The notes under the pieces were generated by a model. It ran no database searches. It was not told the origin of the DNA and worked only from the letters and a program-made list of their open reading frames with translations. Positions 35,765 to 45,220 of a stretch of 64,000 bases of DNA are shown piece by piece. Every line of letters starts with the position of its first letter. Within the stretch, counting starts at the first letter, position 1. Source of the DNA: Phaeobacter sp. 11ANDIMAR09. GTDB lineage: Bacteria > Pseudomonadota > Alphaproteobacteria > Rhodobacterales > Rhodobacteraceae. The stretch covers positions 1 to 64,000 of the forward strand of contig NZ_LIKT01000025.1 in NCBI RefSeq assembly GCF_001294455.1, written 5' to 3'. Made by a program: the position numbers and the translations under genes.

Positions 35765-35930
35765 CTCTTCTTCCTTGGTGGCATGGTGGCGCAGGACGGA
35801 ACCGGGCACAAGAACCGATCCGCCAGAACCGAAGCAAGAGACGCGGCTTTTTGCCCTTATGGGGAAAGAACCGGCCAGGATTTCGGGTAAAGATTTGGCA
35901 GGCTGAACCACGAGCAGAAGTGAGCAGGCA

Positions 35931-36452
35931 GTGATAAAAAGATTCTTCCAACAGCGTGGCGCTCGGCTGGCGCTTTGTGCGGTGGTGAGCTGTGGCCCTT
36001 TGGCTTCCTTTGCTGCGGCCTCGGAGCGCGGCCCCGTGACCAATCTGCCCCTGCCCCGCTATGTTTCGATGAAAGCCGCCGAGGGCAATGTCCGCCGTGG
36101 CCCATCGCTGTCACATCGCATCGATTGGGTGTTCAAACGCCGGGGCATGCCGCTGGAGATTACTGCGGAATTCGGCCACTGGCGCCGGGTGCGCGATCAG
36201 GACGGCGCAGGTGGCTGGGTGCATTATGCACTGCTCTCTGGGGCCCGAACGGTGCTGATCCAGGAAGATATGCTGACCCTGCACGCCCAGGCCAGCGAAC
36301 AGTCACCGGTGACGGCCGCCCTGGAGTATGGCGTTGTGGCGCGTCTGGGCGAATGCGCCCCCACCTGGTGTGAAGTCACGGTTGGTGGCTATAGCGGCTG
36401 GGCGCCCAAGGGCAAACTTTGGGGGGTAATGCCGGAAGAGATCCGCGACTGA
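35931..36452 (+). CDS. Exported protein with two bacterial SH3 domains
   Basis: 173 residues. A basic N-terminus and hydrophobic stretch (RLALCAVVSCGPLASFAAA) form a signal peptide. The mature part reads as two SH3b domains: the first about residues 44-105 (GNVRRGPSLSHRIDWVFKRR and GGWVHYALLSG) and the second about 110-165 (CEVTVGGYSGWAPKGKLWGV). Such domains usually bind peptidoglycan or other wall material. The start is GTG at 35931, with a weak AGCAGG in front; no in-frame ATG would keep the signal peptide. Divergent from the hydroxyacid dehydrogenase. Confidence 0.82.
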   Translation: MIKRFFQQRGARLALCAVVSCGPLASFAAASERGPVTNLPLPRYVSMKAAEGNVRRGPSLSHRIDWVFKRRGMPLEITAEFGHWRRVRDQDGAGGWVHYALLSGARTVLIQEDMLTLHAQASEQSPVTAALEYGVVARLGECAPTWCEVTVGGYSGWAPKGKLWGVMPEEIRD

Positions 36453-36501
36453 ACCTGATCGTATTTTCAATAACCTGCCGACGAGTAGAGCCGTTTCCAG
36501 A

Positions 36502-39117
36502 TCAGCCCGCAGCTGCGATAGGACGAATGCTGAGCTGGGTTCCGCCAAGGGCCCGAAAGCTCTTTTGCCGACAGGTGAAGACCAGGATCTGCATCTCATC
36601 AGCCTGCAGGGTCAAGGCATCAAAAATCTTCTCAATGCGAGCATCATCCGTATAGACAATTGCATCATCCAGAATGATCGGCGCCGATTGCCCGCCCCGC
36701 GCCAAAAGCCGCGCAAAGGCCAGACGCACCAGCAGGGCGATCTGTTCCTGTGTGCCACCGGACAGGCTGTCAAAACTCTCCTCCTGCCCGGCCCGCATCA
36801 GCTGATCCGGCAGCACCTGACCAGCATCCAACCCCAGACGGGCCTCTGGCCAAAGCAGCCGTAGCAACGGTTGCAGCTCTTGTAGGACCGGGCCGATATA
36901 GGCCTCCTGAGCGGCACTGCGCGCCTGTTCCAGCGCCTGATCCAACCGCTGCAGAACCGAGACTTCAAACTCCACAGCCGTCAGACGCTTTTGCGCAGCA
37001 ATCACCTGATCGCGCACCTCCGCCAGCTCTTCCTCGACGGCCATTCCAGCGGTCGTGGCAATCCGGCTGTCCAGCACCGCCAAATCACGCTGATGGGTCT
37101 GAATGGCGGCGCGGGTTGCCGCCTGTTCCGATTTGGCCCGCACGGCCCTGGCCCGCGCCATGTCAAGATCCGGAGCCTCCTGCTGCAGGGCGAGATACCC
37201 GGCCTTGTGCGCAGCCAGATCCTGGCGCAACGCCTCTTGGCGCTGCTGAAATTCCGTTTGCTTCTCGGTGGTATCCCCCTGACCCGCCAGGGCAGCCTCG
37301 GCCCGTTCCAGGCGCTGAAGAGCCGCCTGATGGCTGACCCGGGCGCCTTCCAGTTCCAGCCGATGGTGCGCTTCGTTTGCGCGCGCCTGCTCCACTGCCG
37401 CCGCAGCCAGATCCATTTCAGCGCGCCGCGCAAAGACCGCCGCTTCAAGCTGTTCCAGGGTATCCTCCACGGGCAGACCTTTGGGGTCGGCTTCTTCGGC
37501 TGGCAAAGCATCAAGACGTTGCATCAAAGCCAGCACGCCTTCGGGGGCCAGCTGCCGCAACTGCGTTTCCGCCTCTTCCCGACGGATGCGCGCTTCCTGG
37601 CCGGACTGATAGCGTCGCCGCGCCTCATCAACGCTGGAGCATTTCGCCACTTCCAGCGCGAGGTTCAGGTCCTGCTGCGCCTGATCCAGCTGCGCGCTTC
37701 CCGCTCCGGCACCGGGGCTTAGTTCAATACGCCCCAAGCCCGGCGCAACAAGACTGCCCCCCTGAGGCAAGGGAACCCGCGTCTCCCCCGCCAAGGGGAC
37801 GCCATCCAAGGTCAATTCTCCCTCGCGGCCCGGTTCATAACGCACCGTCAAAGAAAAGGCGCTCAGCTGCTGCGCCTGACTTGCCAGCGCCAGTGCCTCG
37901 CGGGCGGTCTCGAGCTGTTCCAACTCAGCCCTATCGGGCCCCTGTTCTGCCTGCTCCTTTAATCCCGCGATCTGCTGCATGTGGTCGCGCGCCTGTTGCA
38001 GGGTCTTTTGCAAAGACTTCCGCTGGCCAGCGGCCCGGACCAGACGCTCGGCCCGCTGCAGCTGAGCCAACCGCGCCTCTGCCGTCTGAGTGGCAGATTT
38101 GGCCTCGGCCAGGCCCCGCTCCGCCGCCGTCAACTGGGCCTGGGCAGGCAGATGTGCCTTGCCGCACTGGTCGAGTCCCGCCGCGGCCTCATCTCGGGCC
38201 TGCGCTGCCTCGCGGTGATCTGTGCACCGGGCCAGAAACCCGGCCAGGGCCGCATCGTGATTGTCCAATAGCAAGGTAGCGTTTTGCAAGGCCTGCTCGG
38301 CCGCATTTAGCTTTTCCTGATAGGTTTCAGCAGCCTGGAGCTCTTGCAGGGTCTGGCGTAGCCGCTGCTCCAGCGCCTGCTGGGCTTCGGGTTCCTGCAG
38401 ATCCGCCAGAGCCCGTCGCAGATTCTGGCGCTGATCCAGCTGCCCACGCAACTCCCGCACCTTGACGGCAAGCTCCTCTTCGCGCGCCGTCAGCTCCGCC
38501 AGCTCGGTCATCGCCTGTTCCAATGGACCCCCTTTTTTGGCACCACGCAGGGTCACCAAGCGGTCAAGGGATTGGCGCACATCTCGCCGGATCGCATCCA
38601 TACGCTGGCCACCTGTGATGCTATCCACCTCCCCCGCCACCGAAGACATCAAATCCTGTCGCGCCGCCAGGGTCTCTTTGGCATCGGCAAAGTTGGTCAA
38701 CCCCTGACGCACCCAAAGAAGCCCTGCCGGACCGCCCGCCTTTGGGGATTTGATCAGGGATAGAAGCCAAGCCTCTGCCGCATCCGATTGCAAATAAAGA
38801 CTGTCGCCCTGCCAAATCCGCAGTTCTCCCTTGCCCGAGGCTTTCTGGAACTGCTTGGCCAGGCGATAGGGCCGCCCCTCCAGTTCGATCTCCACCTCGA
38901 CGCGCGGTTCGCCACCGGCGCGGGGGGCCAAAGCGCGGATATCCTTGTCCCAGGATTTAGCATCCTTGAAAAAAGCTGCGTGCAGAGCGTCAAATATCGT
39001 GGATTTCCCCTGCTCATTTGGGGCGGCCAGGACGTTGAGCCCTGAACCAATGCCGGTGATTTCGACCGGGTCCGCAAAGCGGCGGACGTTTTCCAGACGG
39101 ATGGCGCAGATCTTCAT
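36502..39117 (-). CDS. YhaN/SbcC-like SMC-type ATPase
   Basis: 871 residues with an SMC/Rad50-type layout: Walker A as APNEQGKSTIFDALHAAF (residues about 32-49, Glu where most have Gly/Ala), long coiled-coil regions at about 180-430 and 480-750, and at the C-terminus the signature SFDSLSGGTQEQIALLVRLA and Walker B APIILDDAIVYTDD. Between the coils, around residues 430-490, is a beta-rich piece (LTVRYEPGREGELTLDG). I find no CxxC zinc hook, which sets it apart from SbcC/Rad50 and makes it more like YhaN. Its ATG overlaps the stop of the nuclease gene by four bases. A DNA repair role is inferred from the pair. Confidence 0.88.
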   Translation of the reverse strand: MKICAIRLENVRRFADPVEITGIGSGLNVLAAPNEQGKSTIFDALHAAFFKDAKSWDKDIRALAPRAGGEPRVEVEIELEGRPYRLAKQFQKASGKGELRIWQGDSLYLQSDAAEAWLLSLIKSPKAGGPAGLLWVRQGLTNFADAKETLAARQDLMSSVAGEVDSITGGQRMDAIRRDVRQSLDRLVTLRGAKKGGPLEQAMTELAELTAREEELAVKVRELRGQLDQRQNLRRALADLQEPEAQQALEQRLRQTLQELQAAETYQEKLNAAEQALQNATLLLDNHDAALAGFLARCTDHREAAQARDEAAAGLDQCGKAHLPAQAQLTAAERGLAEAKSATQTAEARLAQLQRAERLVRAAGQRKSLQKTLQQARDHMQQIAGLKEQAEQGPDRAELEQLETAREALALASQAQQLSAFSLTVRYEPGREGELTLDGVPLAGETRVPLPQGGSLVAPGLGRIELSPGAGAGSAQLDQAQQDLNLALEVAKCSSVDEARRRYQSGQEARIRREEAETQLRQLAPEGVLALMQRLDALPAEEADPKGLPVEDTLEQLEAAVFARRAEMDLAAAAVEQARANEAHHRLELEGARVSHQAALQRLERAEAALAGQGDTTEKQTEFQQRQEALRQDLAAHKAGYLALQQEAPDLDMARARAVRAKSEQAATRAAIQTHQRDLAVLDSRIATTAGMAVEEELAEVRDQVIAAQKRLTAVEFEVSVLQRLDQALEQARSAAQEAYIGPVLQELQPLLRLLWPEARLGLDAGQVLPDQLMRAGQEESFDSLSGGTQEQIALLVRLAFARLLARGGQSAPIILDDAIVYTDDARIEKIFDALTLQADEMQILVFTCRQKSFRALGGTQLSIRPIAAAG

Positions 39118-40265
39118 GCGCGCCCCTCCGCGGCCCCTGCGCTGTCCTGCGCATAGGCAAACAACCGGTTCAGGGCCGCCGAGGCAATATCGCGCGTGCT
39201 CTGAGCCTGTCGATCATCTTCGCAGGCCTGCATCAGTTCTTCGGCAGCAACCCGCAGGGCGCCATTGGTGGCGATGAGGTCCAGATCTGAAAGCTGGTAT
39301 TCGCCGCGCAGCCCCGCAGTCTCTAAAATGAAATGACAGAACTCTGGCGCCACCCGCGCCACCGCCTCTTCCAGCGCCAGGCGTTGCGGCGCGGTGACCC
39401 AGCCCTCGGCCCGCAGCCGCATCAGATGTTGATGCCACTGCGCCCGATCCGCAGGCAAAACCGCCAGCAAATCGCTGGCAGCATCGCTGGCCGGGGTGAG
39501 CTGCAGAGCCTGTTCCTGCCAATGATAGGCGCCGATTTCAAGTGGCGTGACCTCTGGCGGCTGACCCGGCGCGGTCAGCTCGACCAACAGGCATTGGCCA
39601 CGCCCAGCATGTTTGAACCGATCGGCCTCGGGGGTGCCGCTGTACCGGCTGCGCGCATTCAGCGTAAAGGTCCCGTGCCAGTCCCCCAGCGCCAGATAGT
39701 CCAGCCCGGCCGCGCTGGCCCGATTGGGAGAGATTACCTCGCCCCCGGCCTCATCGCTGCCAAAATCGAGCACCCCGCCATGGGCCAAGCCAATGCGCAG
39801 GTCTCCAGCCGGGGTCGCGCAACCATCCATCCAAGCCGTCAGATCCTGCCCGGCAAATCGGTGACGGCAGGGCGCCGGTAACAGATGCACGCCCGATGCC
39901 ATTTCCACCGGATCGGGATGCATCAAAAGATGGGTATTTTCAGCCGCATGACCCGCCAAATTGCTCCAAAGGGTCTCTGCTGCGGCACTGTCGTGATTGC
40001 CGGGAATGATCCACCATTGCTGCTCGGCAGCCGCCCCCATCGCTGTCAGCGCCTGGCGTTGCACCCGGTCGGAAGGCGTTTCAGTGTCAAACATATCGCC
40101 CGCGATCAACAGATGCTGGACCCCGTGTTCCTGAGCGGCCTGTGCCAGCCGCGCAATCACCTGGCTGCGCGCCTGCTGCAAATCCGCCCTCACCTCTTCC
40201 GGCATCTGGCCAAAGCGTTTGCCCAGATGAAGATCCGAGCTGTGAAGAAAGCGAAAGGGGGTCAT
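39114..40265 (-). CDS. SbcD/YhaO-like metallophosphoesterase (DNA repair nuclease)
   Basis: 383 residues of the calcineurin-like phosphoesterase family that forms the Mre11/SbcD nucleases. Metal-binding motifs occur in order: SSDLHLG (D11, H13), IAGDMFDTE near 56, IPGNHDS near 90, GLAHGGV near 165 and LGDWHG near 200. A C-terminal capping region follows with RLRAEGWVTAPQRLALEEAV. It is upstream of and overlaps the SMC-type ATPase gene, giving a standard nuclease-ATPase pair. The ATG at 40265 is accepted because the first phosphoesterase motif follows within 10 residues. Confidence 0.92.
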   Translation of the reverse strand: MTPFRFLHSSDLHLGKRFGQMPEEVRADLQQARSQVIARLAQAAQEHGVQHLLIAGDMFDTETPSDRVQRQALTAMGAAAEQQWWIIPGNHDSAAAETLWSNLAGHAAENTHLLMHPDPVEMASGVHLLPAPCRHRFAGQDLTAWMDGCATPAGDLRIGLAHGGVLDFGSDEAGGEVISPNRASAAGLDYLALGDWHGTFTLNARSRYSGTPEADRFKHAGRGQCLLVELTAPGQPPEVTPLEIGAYHWQEQALQLTPASDAASDLLAVLPADRAQWHQHLMRLRAEGWVTAPQRLALEEAVARVAPEFCHFILETAGLRGEYQLSDLDLIATNGALRVAAEELMQACEDDRQAQSTRDIASAALNRLFAYAQDSAGAAEGRA

Positions 40266-40434
40266 CTCGGCTCCGCTGGTGTCAGGCTAGTCCCGCCATG
40301 AGTGGCAGAGCCAAAGCCAGGGGTCAACGCGACTGCGGCCAAAGGCCCGCAGAAAGGCAGAGAGGAAAACATGCAATTGACTCGCTGTGCCTCTTGGGTC
40401 AAAAATATCCAACATTTTTAAAAATCGGGTTCAA

Positions 40435-41100
40435 ATGCTCTTTGGTTCAAAGCAAAATGAGGATGAAACAGTCGTGGCCATGCTCGCTTCTGTTTTGCGC
40501 CGCGATATTTCCTTTGGCCTGCTCAAACCCGATGAAAAGCTGAAACTGAACGCTCTGCGTCAACGCTATGGCGGTTCCAATCACTCCATGCGCGAAACCC
40601 TGCGCCTGCTCAGCGCCGAGGGTCTGGTAGCGGCCACCGCCCAGCGCGGCTTCCGCGTCACCTCTGCGACTGAGGCGGACCTGCAGGATATCCTGTTCAT
40701 GCGTCTACAGGTCGAAAAGATGGCATTGGAAAAAGCACTCACGTTGGGCGATGTCGCTTGGGAGGGCCGAGTTCTGGCCGCGCATCATGCCATGCGCCAT
40801 TGCGAAACCACTGTGCAGAATGATCTCAGCGATCTGGCGGCACTCGAGTGGGACAATGCCTGCCGCGCCTTCTCCTATAGTCTATGTGAGGCCTCTGGCT
40901 CGCCGCGATTACTGGACACGCAGCAGAAATTCTACGACCAGTCCCGCCGGTTCCGGCTGGCGCTGCTGCGCGAAGGGAGGCTGGATTTTCAAGACCGCGC
41001 CCAGCAACATCAGGCCCTGCTCACGGCGGTTTTGGACCGCAACACTGATGCGGCGCTCGCCGGGCTGGCGCGATTGATAACAACGGAATTGAAAGCCTGA
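40435..41100 (+). CDS. GntR-family transcriptional regulator (FCD type)
   Basis: 221 residues. The N-terminal winged helix is seen in LKLNALRQRYGGSNHSMRE and TLRLLSAEGLVAATAQRGF; the C-terminal part has the FCD-type helical ligand domain (DILFMRLQVEKMALEKAL, and the His-containing metal or ligand site regions ALEWDNACRAF and QQHQALLTAVLDRN). The start is uncertain: ATG at 40435 is used, a GTG at 40387 is possible, and neither has a good binding site. The gene stands 43 bases upstream of the binding protein of an ABC importer on the same strand and probably regulates that operon in response to its ligand. Confidence 0.85.
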   Translation: MLFGSKQNEDETVVAMLASVLRRDISFGLLKPDEKLKLNALRQRYGGSNHSMRETLRLLSAEGLVAATAQRGFRVTSATEADLQDILFMRLQVEKMALEKALTLGDVAWEGRVLAAHHAMRHCETTVQNDLSDLAALEWDNACRAFSYSLCEASGSPRLLDTQQKFYDQSRRFRLALLREGRLDFQDRAQQHQALLTAVLDRNTDAALAGLARLITTELKA

Positions 41101-41143
41101 AACATAAGGATCAGGCCAGATTAATCACCAGGGAGGAACGATC

Positions 41144-42163
41144 ATGACCACATTTACCCGCCGCAAGGCCTTGGCCCTATTGGGCGGCAGCGCTACCGCT
41201 GCCGGACTGGCGAGCCCAGCCCTGGCCTCAAACCGCAAAATCACTGTGGGTGCGCTGCGTTTCACCAGCCACTCCGGCAGCTTCATCGGCTTTGAGCGCG
41301 GTTACTTTGCCGAAGCGGGCATGGATGTAGAATTCAAATTCTTCCAGGCCGCCACCCCGATGGCCGTGGCCATTGCCTCGGGCGATGTGGACTATGCCGT
41401 CACCGCCATGTCTGGCGGGTTGGTTTCCCTGGCCGACAAAGGCGCGGTCAAGGTGATCGGTGGCGCCCTGTCCGAAGAAAAAGGCATCGACGGGCAGAAA
41501 TTCCTGGTGTCAGACGCGGCCTATCAGGCTGGTGTGACCACCCCGGCACTGCTGGGAGGAAAGAGCTACGGCATCACCTCTGCGGGCTCATCTTTCCACT
41601 ACATGGGCTCCAAGATGGCGGAGGCCGAAGGAATCGAGCTGAAGTTCAAGCCCCTGCAAAAGGTCGGCGCCATCATCGGTGCGCTGAAGTCCGGCCAGAT
41701 CGACGCCTGGTCCATCGTACCGCATCTCGCCAAACCCCTGGCCGGATCGGGCAAGGTACATATCATCGGCAATGTCTCGGACTATCTGGCTGACTATCAG
41801 GTCACCACGGTCTTTACCTCAGCCAAGAATGCCAGTGACGAACAGCAGATGACCCGTGATTTCCTGGCAGGCTACTCCAAAGGCGTGAGCGATTATAACA
41901 GCACCATGATCGACAAGGCCCAGGGGGATGAAGGCGTTCAGGAGCTGGTCGATCTGATCCACAAATATGTCTATGCGGATCGCCCACGCGAGAAGGCGGC
42001 CAAATCCATCATCAATGGCACCATGCGTCTGAATGAGGGCGCGGCGATGAACACCGCCTCGCTGCAGGATCAGCTGAGCTGGTTCCAGGCTGAAGGTCTG
42101 GTCGATCAGAGCATCAGCCTGGAAACCGTGATCGACCCAAGCTACGTGCAGACACTGGGTTAA
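41144..42163 (+). CDS. NitT/TauT-type ABC importer, substrate-binding protein
   Basis: 339 residues. The N-terminus TRRKALALLGGSATAAGLA, ending in SPALA, is a signal peptide with a twin-arginine look. The mature part matches the NMT1/SsuA-like family: ITVGALRFTSHSGSFIGFER, GYFAEAGMDVEFKFFQAATP, ASGDVDYAVTAMSGGLVS, LGGKSYGITSAGSSFHYM and ALKSGQIDAWSIVPHLA. This family carries sulfonates, nitrate, pyrimidine precursors and others, and the ligand is not readable here. GGGAGGAACGATC precedes the ATG. An attenuator-like hairpin follows at 42164-42201, which fits higher expression of the binding protein than of the membrane parts. Confidence 0.9.
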   Translation: MTTFTRRKALALLGGSATAAGLASPALASNRKITVGALRFTSHSGSFIGFERGYFAEAGMDVEFKFFQAATPMAVAIASGDVDYAVTAMSGGLVSLADKGAVKVIGGALSEEKGIDGQKFLVSDAAYQAGVTTPALLGGKSYGITSAGSSFHYMGSKMAEAEGIELKFKPLQKVGAIIGALKSGQIDAWSIVPHLAKPLAGSGKVHIIGNVSDYLADYQVTTVFTSAKNASDEQQMTRDFLAGYSKGVSDYNSTMIDKAQGDEGVQELVDLIHKYVYADRPREKAAKSIINGTMRLNEGAAMNTASLQDQLSWFQAEGLVDQSISLETVIDPSYVQTLG

Positions 42164-42201
42164 CGCCCCGCCACCGACGGGGGCATCCTTTACCCGGGGC
42201 G
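42164..42201 (+). terminator. Attenuator-like hairpin within the ABC operon
   Basis: CGCCCCG (42164-42170) pairs with CGGGGCG (42195-42201) directly after the binding-protein stop. There is no T-run, so it would stabilise the upstream message or give partial termination, not a full stop. Confidence 0.5.
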
Positions 42202-42259
42202 GGCGCTAGTCTCGCCCCGGACATCACATTCTACTCTTACAGTTTCGGAGCCCAGCTGC

Positions 42260-43027
42260 ATGGATATTCGCCTTTCCGGTGTCAGCCATTCCTATGATGA
42301 TTTTGAGGTGCTCCGCGACATCTCTCTAGACATTCCTTCGGGCAAGATTGTCTGCATTGTCGGCCCCTCGGGCTGCGGAAAATCCACCCTGCTGCGCTTT
42401 ATCGGCGGGCTGGAGAAACCAACCCGGGGTGAGGTGCTACAAATCGGCAGCCCGCCTGCGGATTGTCTGAATCCGCTCACCTATATCTTTCAGGATTTTG
42501 CCCTGCTGCCCTGGCGCTCGGTGCGGGGCAATATCTCATTGGTGCTGGAGGACCAGGGCATTCGCGGACCACGCGCCGAGGCGATCATTGCCGATGTTCT
42601 GACCCGCACCAAACTCAGCGAGTTTCACAAGGCCCTGCCAAAGCAGCTGTCGGGAGGGATGAAGCAACGAGTGGCCATTGCCCGAGCTCTGGCGGTGAAC
42701 CCCGCCGTGATGCTGATGGACGAGCCGCTTTCGGCGCTGGACAGTCAGACCCGGGAATTGCTGATGGATGATCTGGTCAGCCTCTGGAGCCGAACCCCCT
42801 TTACCGCGGTCTATGTCACCCACAATCTGGCCGAGGCCGTCCGCCTGGGCCATTCCATCGTAGTGATGTCGCGCCGCCCCGGAGAGATCCGCGAAGTGGT
42901 GCATCTGGAAACCCCATTGGACCAACGTCACTATGGCGACAGCGCCTTGGAAGAGAAACAGAAATACCTATGGCACTTGATGCGCGAAGAAGCGCGGGCT
43001 GCAGATGCGGAGCTGGTTCATGTCTGA
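42260..43027 (+). CDS. NitT/TauT-type ABC importer, ATPase
   Basis: 255 residues with one complete nucleotide-binding domain: Walker A GPSGCGKST near residue 36, Q-loop in TYIFQDFALLPWRSV near 80, signature LPKQLSGGMKQRVAIARAL near 130, Walker B AVMLMDEPLSALD near 155, and H-loop VYVTHNLAEAV near 190. It is most similar in type to SsuB and TauB. Overlaps the permease start by 8 bases. Confidence 0.93.
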   Translation: MDIRLSGVSHSYDDFEVLRDISLDIPSGKIVCIVGPSGCGKSTLLRFIGGLEKPTRGEVLQIGSPPADCLNPLTYIFQDFALLPWRSVRGNISLVLEDQGIRGPRAEAIIADVLTRTKLSEFHKALPKQLSGGMKQRVAIARALAVNPAVMLMDEPLSALDSQTRELLMDDLVSLWSRTPFTAVYVTHNLAEAVRLGHSIVVMSRRPGEIREVVHLETPLDQRHYGDSALEEKQKYLWHLMREEARAADAELVHV

Positions 43028-43847
43028 CCTGTCGTCAAAGCCCGCCAATACACCCCAGCCCCAGGCCCGTCAGGTCACCTTTCGTGGAGGTGGCTTTGCC
43101 CCGGCCAGCCATCGCTGGATCGGTGTTGTGGTCTTTGCCCTGCTGTTGACGCTGGCCGAGCTTGGCACCCGTCAGGGCTGGATCTCGCCACTGACCCTGC
43201 CGCTGCCCAGTGATGTGCTCAAAACCTTTGGCGAACTCTATGCTTCAGGACTGCTCTGGGCGCATCTGAGCGTCTCTCTGACCCGGTTGTTTGTGGGCGC
43301 TCTGATAGGCGCCAGCCTAGGCGTGGCAACCGGGGTTTTGATCGGGTTGTTTTCCTATGTGCGCGCCGGACTAGTACCGCTGACTGCAGCGCTTTTTCCA
43401 ATCCCCAAAATCGCGCTCTTGCCGCTATTTGTAATCTGGTTCGGGATTGATGAGGGTTCAAAATATGCCCTGATCGCCTTTGGCACCTTTACCCCAACAG
43501 TGGTCGCCACCTATGGCGCGGTGGACAATGTTGACCGCAGCCTGATCCGTATGGGGCAGAGTTTCAACCTGTCGTGGATCTCGATTGTGCGCAAAATTGT
43601 TTTGCCTGGTGCCATGCCCGGCATCCTGTCGGGCCTGCGCATCAGCCTGGCAATTGCCATCATCCTGCTGGTTGCCGCTGAGATGCTGGGGGCGGAATAC
43701 GGCATTGGCGCCTATATTCTGGAGGCCGGATCGCTCTATGATCTGGAACGCCTGTTTGCCGGGGTTGCTATCCTGTCCATGCTAGGGGTTACCCTAAGCG
43801 CTACAATCGGACTGATCGAGCGGCGCGTGCTGAACTGGCGCCAATAA
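43020..43847 (+). CDS. NitT/TauT-type ABC importer, permease
   Basis: 275 residues with six predicted membrane spans and the coupling motif of SsuC/TauC-type permeases (SFNLSWISIVRKIVLPGAMP near residue 175, followed by GILSGLRISLAIAIILLVAA). The N-terminal 30 residues are polar. ATG at 43020 is chosen over one at 43005 because GGAG lies 8 bases before it. As the last gene of the importer it converges on the glycosyltransferase; the hairpin at 43868-43885 lies between them. Confidence 0.92.
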   Translation: MSDLSSKPANTPQPQARQVTFRGGGFAPASHRWIGVVVFALLLTLAELGTRQGWISPLTLPLPSDVLKTFGELYASGLLWAHLSVSLTRLFVGALIGASLGVATGVLIGLFSYVRAGLVPLTAALFPIPKIALLPLFVIWFGIDEGSKYALIAFGTFTPTVVATYGAVDNVDRSLIRMGQSFNLSWISIVRKIVLPGAMPGILSGLRISLAIAIILLVAAEMLGAEYGIGAYILEAGSLYDLERLFAGVAILSMLGVTLSATIGLIERRVLNWRQ

Positions 43848-43867
43848 TATCCCACCTCAAAGCCGGA

Positions 43868-43885
43868 CGGGGGCGAATGCCCCCG
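43868..43885. terminator. Hairpin between convergent genes
   Basis: CGGGGGC-GAAT-GCCCCCG, a perfect 7-bp stem, between the permease stop and the glycosyltransferase 3' end. No T-run follows, so termination strength is uncertain. Confidence 0.5.
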
Positions 43886-43894
43886 CTGCGCAAC

Positions 43895-45220
43895 TCAGTT
43901 TCTAGCGGCATCCCACCCGGGCCGCAAAAGGGGCTGAGACCGCTTTCCTTGCTGCGATGGGCCAACCGGCAAGTGGCGCGCAATCAGCCCGGCGCGATGC
44001 GCAAAGACCTGGGCGTCGCTAAAGGGCAACCCGTCAGCACGGGCCTTTACGATGGTTTTGGCCAGCCTGCTGCGGTTTGCGTTCAGCTCGGAAATCTCAT
44101 GCGCCAGGGCCTCGGTATCGCCACGTGGCACCAGAACCCCACCGCCCTGACCCGAAATCAGATCCCGCGCAAAGGCCCCCTCATAGCCCAGAATTGGCGT
44201 CCCGCTGGTCAGGGCCTCAATCAGACAGCGCGGCGACTCGGGCGTCTTGTGGCAAAACAAGAAGAGATCGGCCTGTCGCAACGCGTGCAGCACCGCCGCG
44301 TGATCCTCAACAAAACCGGCAAAATGGACCTTCTCGGACAATCCCGCCCGTTTGATACGCGCCTGCATCTGCGGCAGCGCCTCCCCTGCGCCCAGCCAGC
44401 TGGCCTCAAACTCGACGCCCAGCACATTCAGCCGCTCTAGCACCGTGGTCCAGTCGATCGGCCCCTTCATCGCCTCGGCCCGGCCCGTGTAGATCAGCCG
44501 CAGAGGCCGATTGCCGCCAACATCAGCGACTTTGTCCGCCAGAGCCTGGTCACTGATATGATCCTCTTCGGCAATGTGGATGTCATGCACCAGCTGTGGG
44601 TTGCGACACATCCCATGATAGGCCTGAAAGGTCTCGGCCCCGTGGAAGAGCCCCAACGCCGCCCGTTCGATCACCACCTGTTCCAGCCAGGCCATGGGAC
44701 GGTGATACAGCTTCCCCCGCAGACGGCTGCGCCAGGTTGTCTGGTCCAGCGCTTTGTCGCGGGGGCGTTCTTGTGACTGACGCATGACTTCGGATTCGAC
44801 TCGATCCGTCCAGACCGCATAGGGGCGCTGCATCTGATGCGCCGCAAGGCAGGACACCGCGCCCCAGTCCCCAAACAACCCGCCAATTGCAAAGCTCAGA
44901 TAATCGGCCTGGGAAATCAGCGCGCGGATCCGCTTTAGGGTCTGTGGCAAGGCCCGCAGAAACTGATCCGGCCGGTAGGCCATGGGCAGCGGTTCAATGT
45001 GAACCCGTAGCAAATCTTGCTGGTGCTCGATCAATGGCACCCAGCCCGCCGCTGGCGCTGTCGCACTGACGGGCATCATCACTGTGACCTGATCAAAATG
45101 GCGCGCCCAAAGATGCAGCCCGTTTACCGCCTGGCGTTCAATATAGAGCGCCCCCTCAAAAAGATGCAGCGGCACCGGAGCATAGATCAAAAGGTTAGAT
45201 TTTGGCGCGATCCCTGTCAT
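43895..45220 (-). CDS. Glycosyltransferase, GT4-like
   Basis: 441 residues with a two-domain GT-B look. The C-terminal nucleotide-sugar domain starts at about 235 with LRLIYTGRAEAMKGPIDW and contains VHFAGFVEDHAAVLHAL and the donor-site motif TPESPRCLIEALTSGTPIL, with the two Glu residues typical of family GT4. The N-terminal acceptor domain begins LLIYAPVPLHLFEGALYIER. Substrates cannot be read. ATG at 45220 is preceded by CAGGGAG. No other polysaccharide genes are nearby, so it stands alone. Confidence 0.85.
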   Translation of the reverse strand: MTGIAPKSNLLIYAPVPLHLFEGALYIERQAVNGLHLWARHFDQVTVMMPVSATAPAAGWVPLIEHQQDLLRVHIEPLPMAYRPDQFLRALPQTLKRIRALISQADYLSFAIGGLFGDWGAVSCLAAHQMQRPYAVWTDRVESEVMRQSQERPRDKALDQTTWRSRLRGKLYHRPMAWLEQVVIERAALGLFHGAETFQAYHGMCRNPQLVHDIHIAEEDHISDQALADKVADVGGNRPLRLIYTGRAEAMKGPIDWTTVLERLNVLGVEFEASWLGAGEALPQMQARIKRAGLSEKVHFAGFVEDHAAVLHALRQADLFLFCHKTPESPRCLIEALTSGTPILGYEGAFARDLISGQGGGVLVPRGDTEALAHEISELNANRSRLAKTIVKARADGLPFSDAQVFAHRAGLIARHLPVGPSQQGKRSQPLLRPGWDAARN

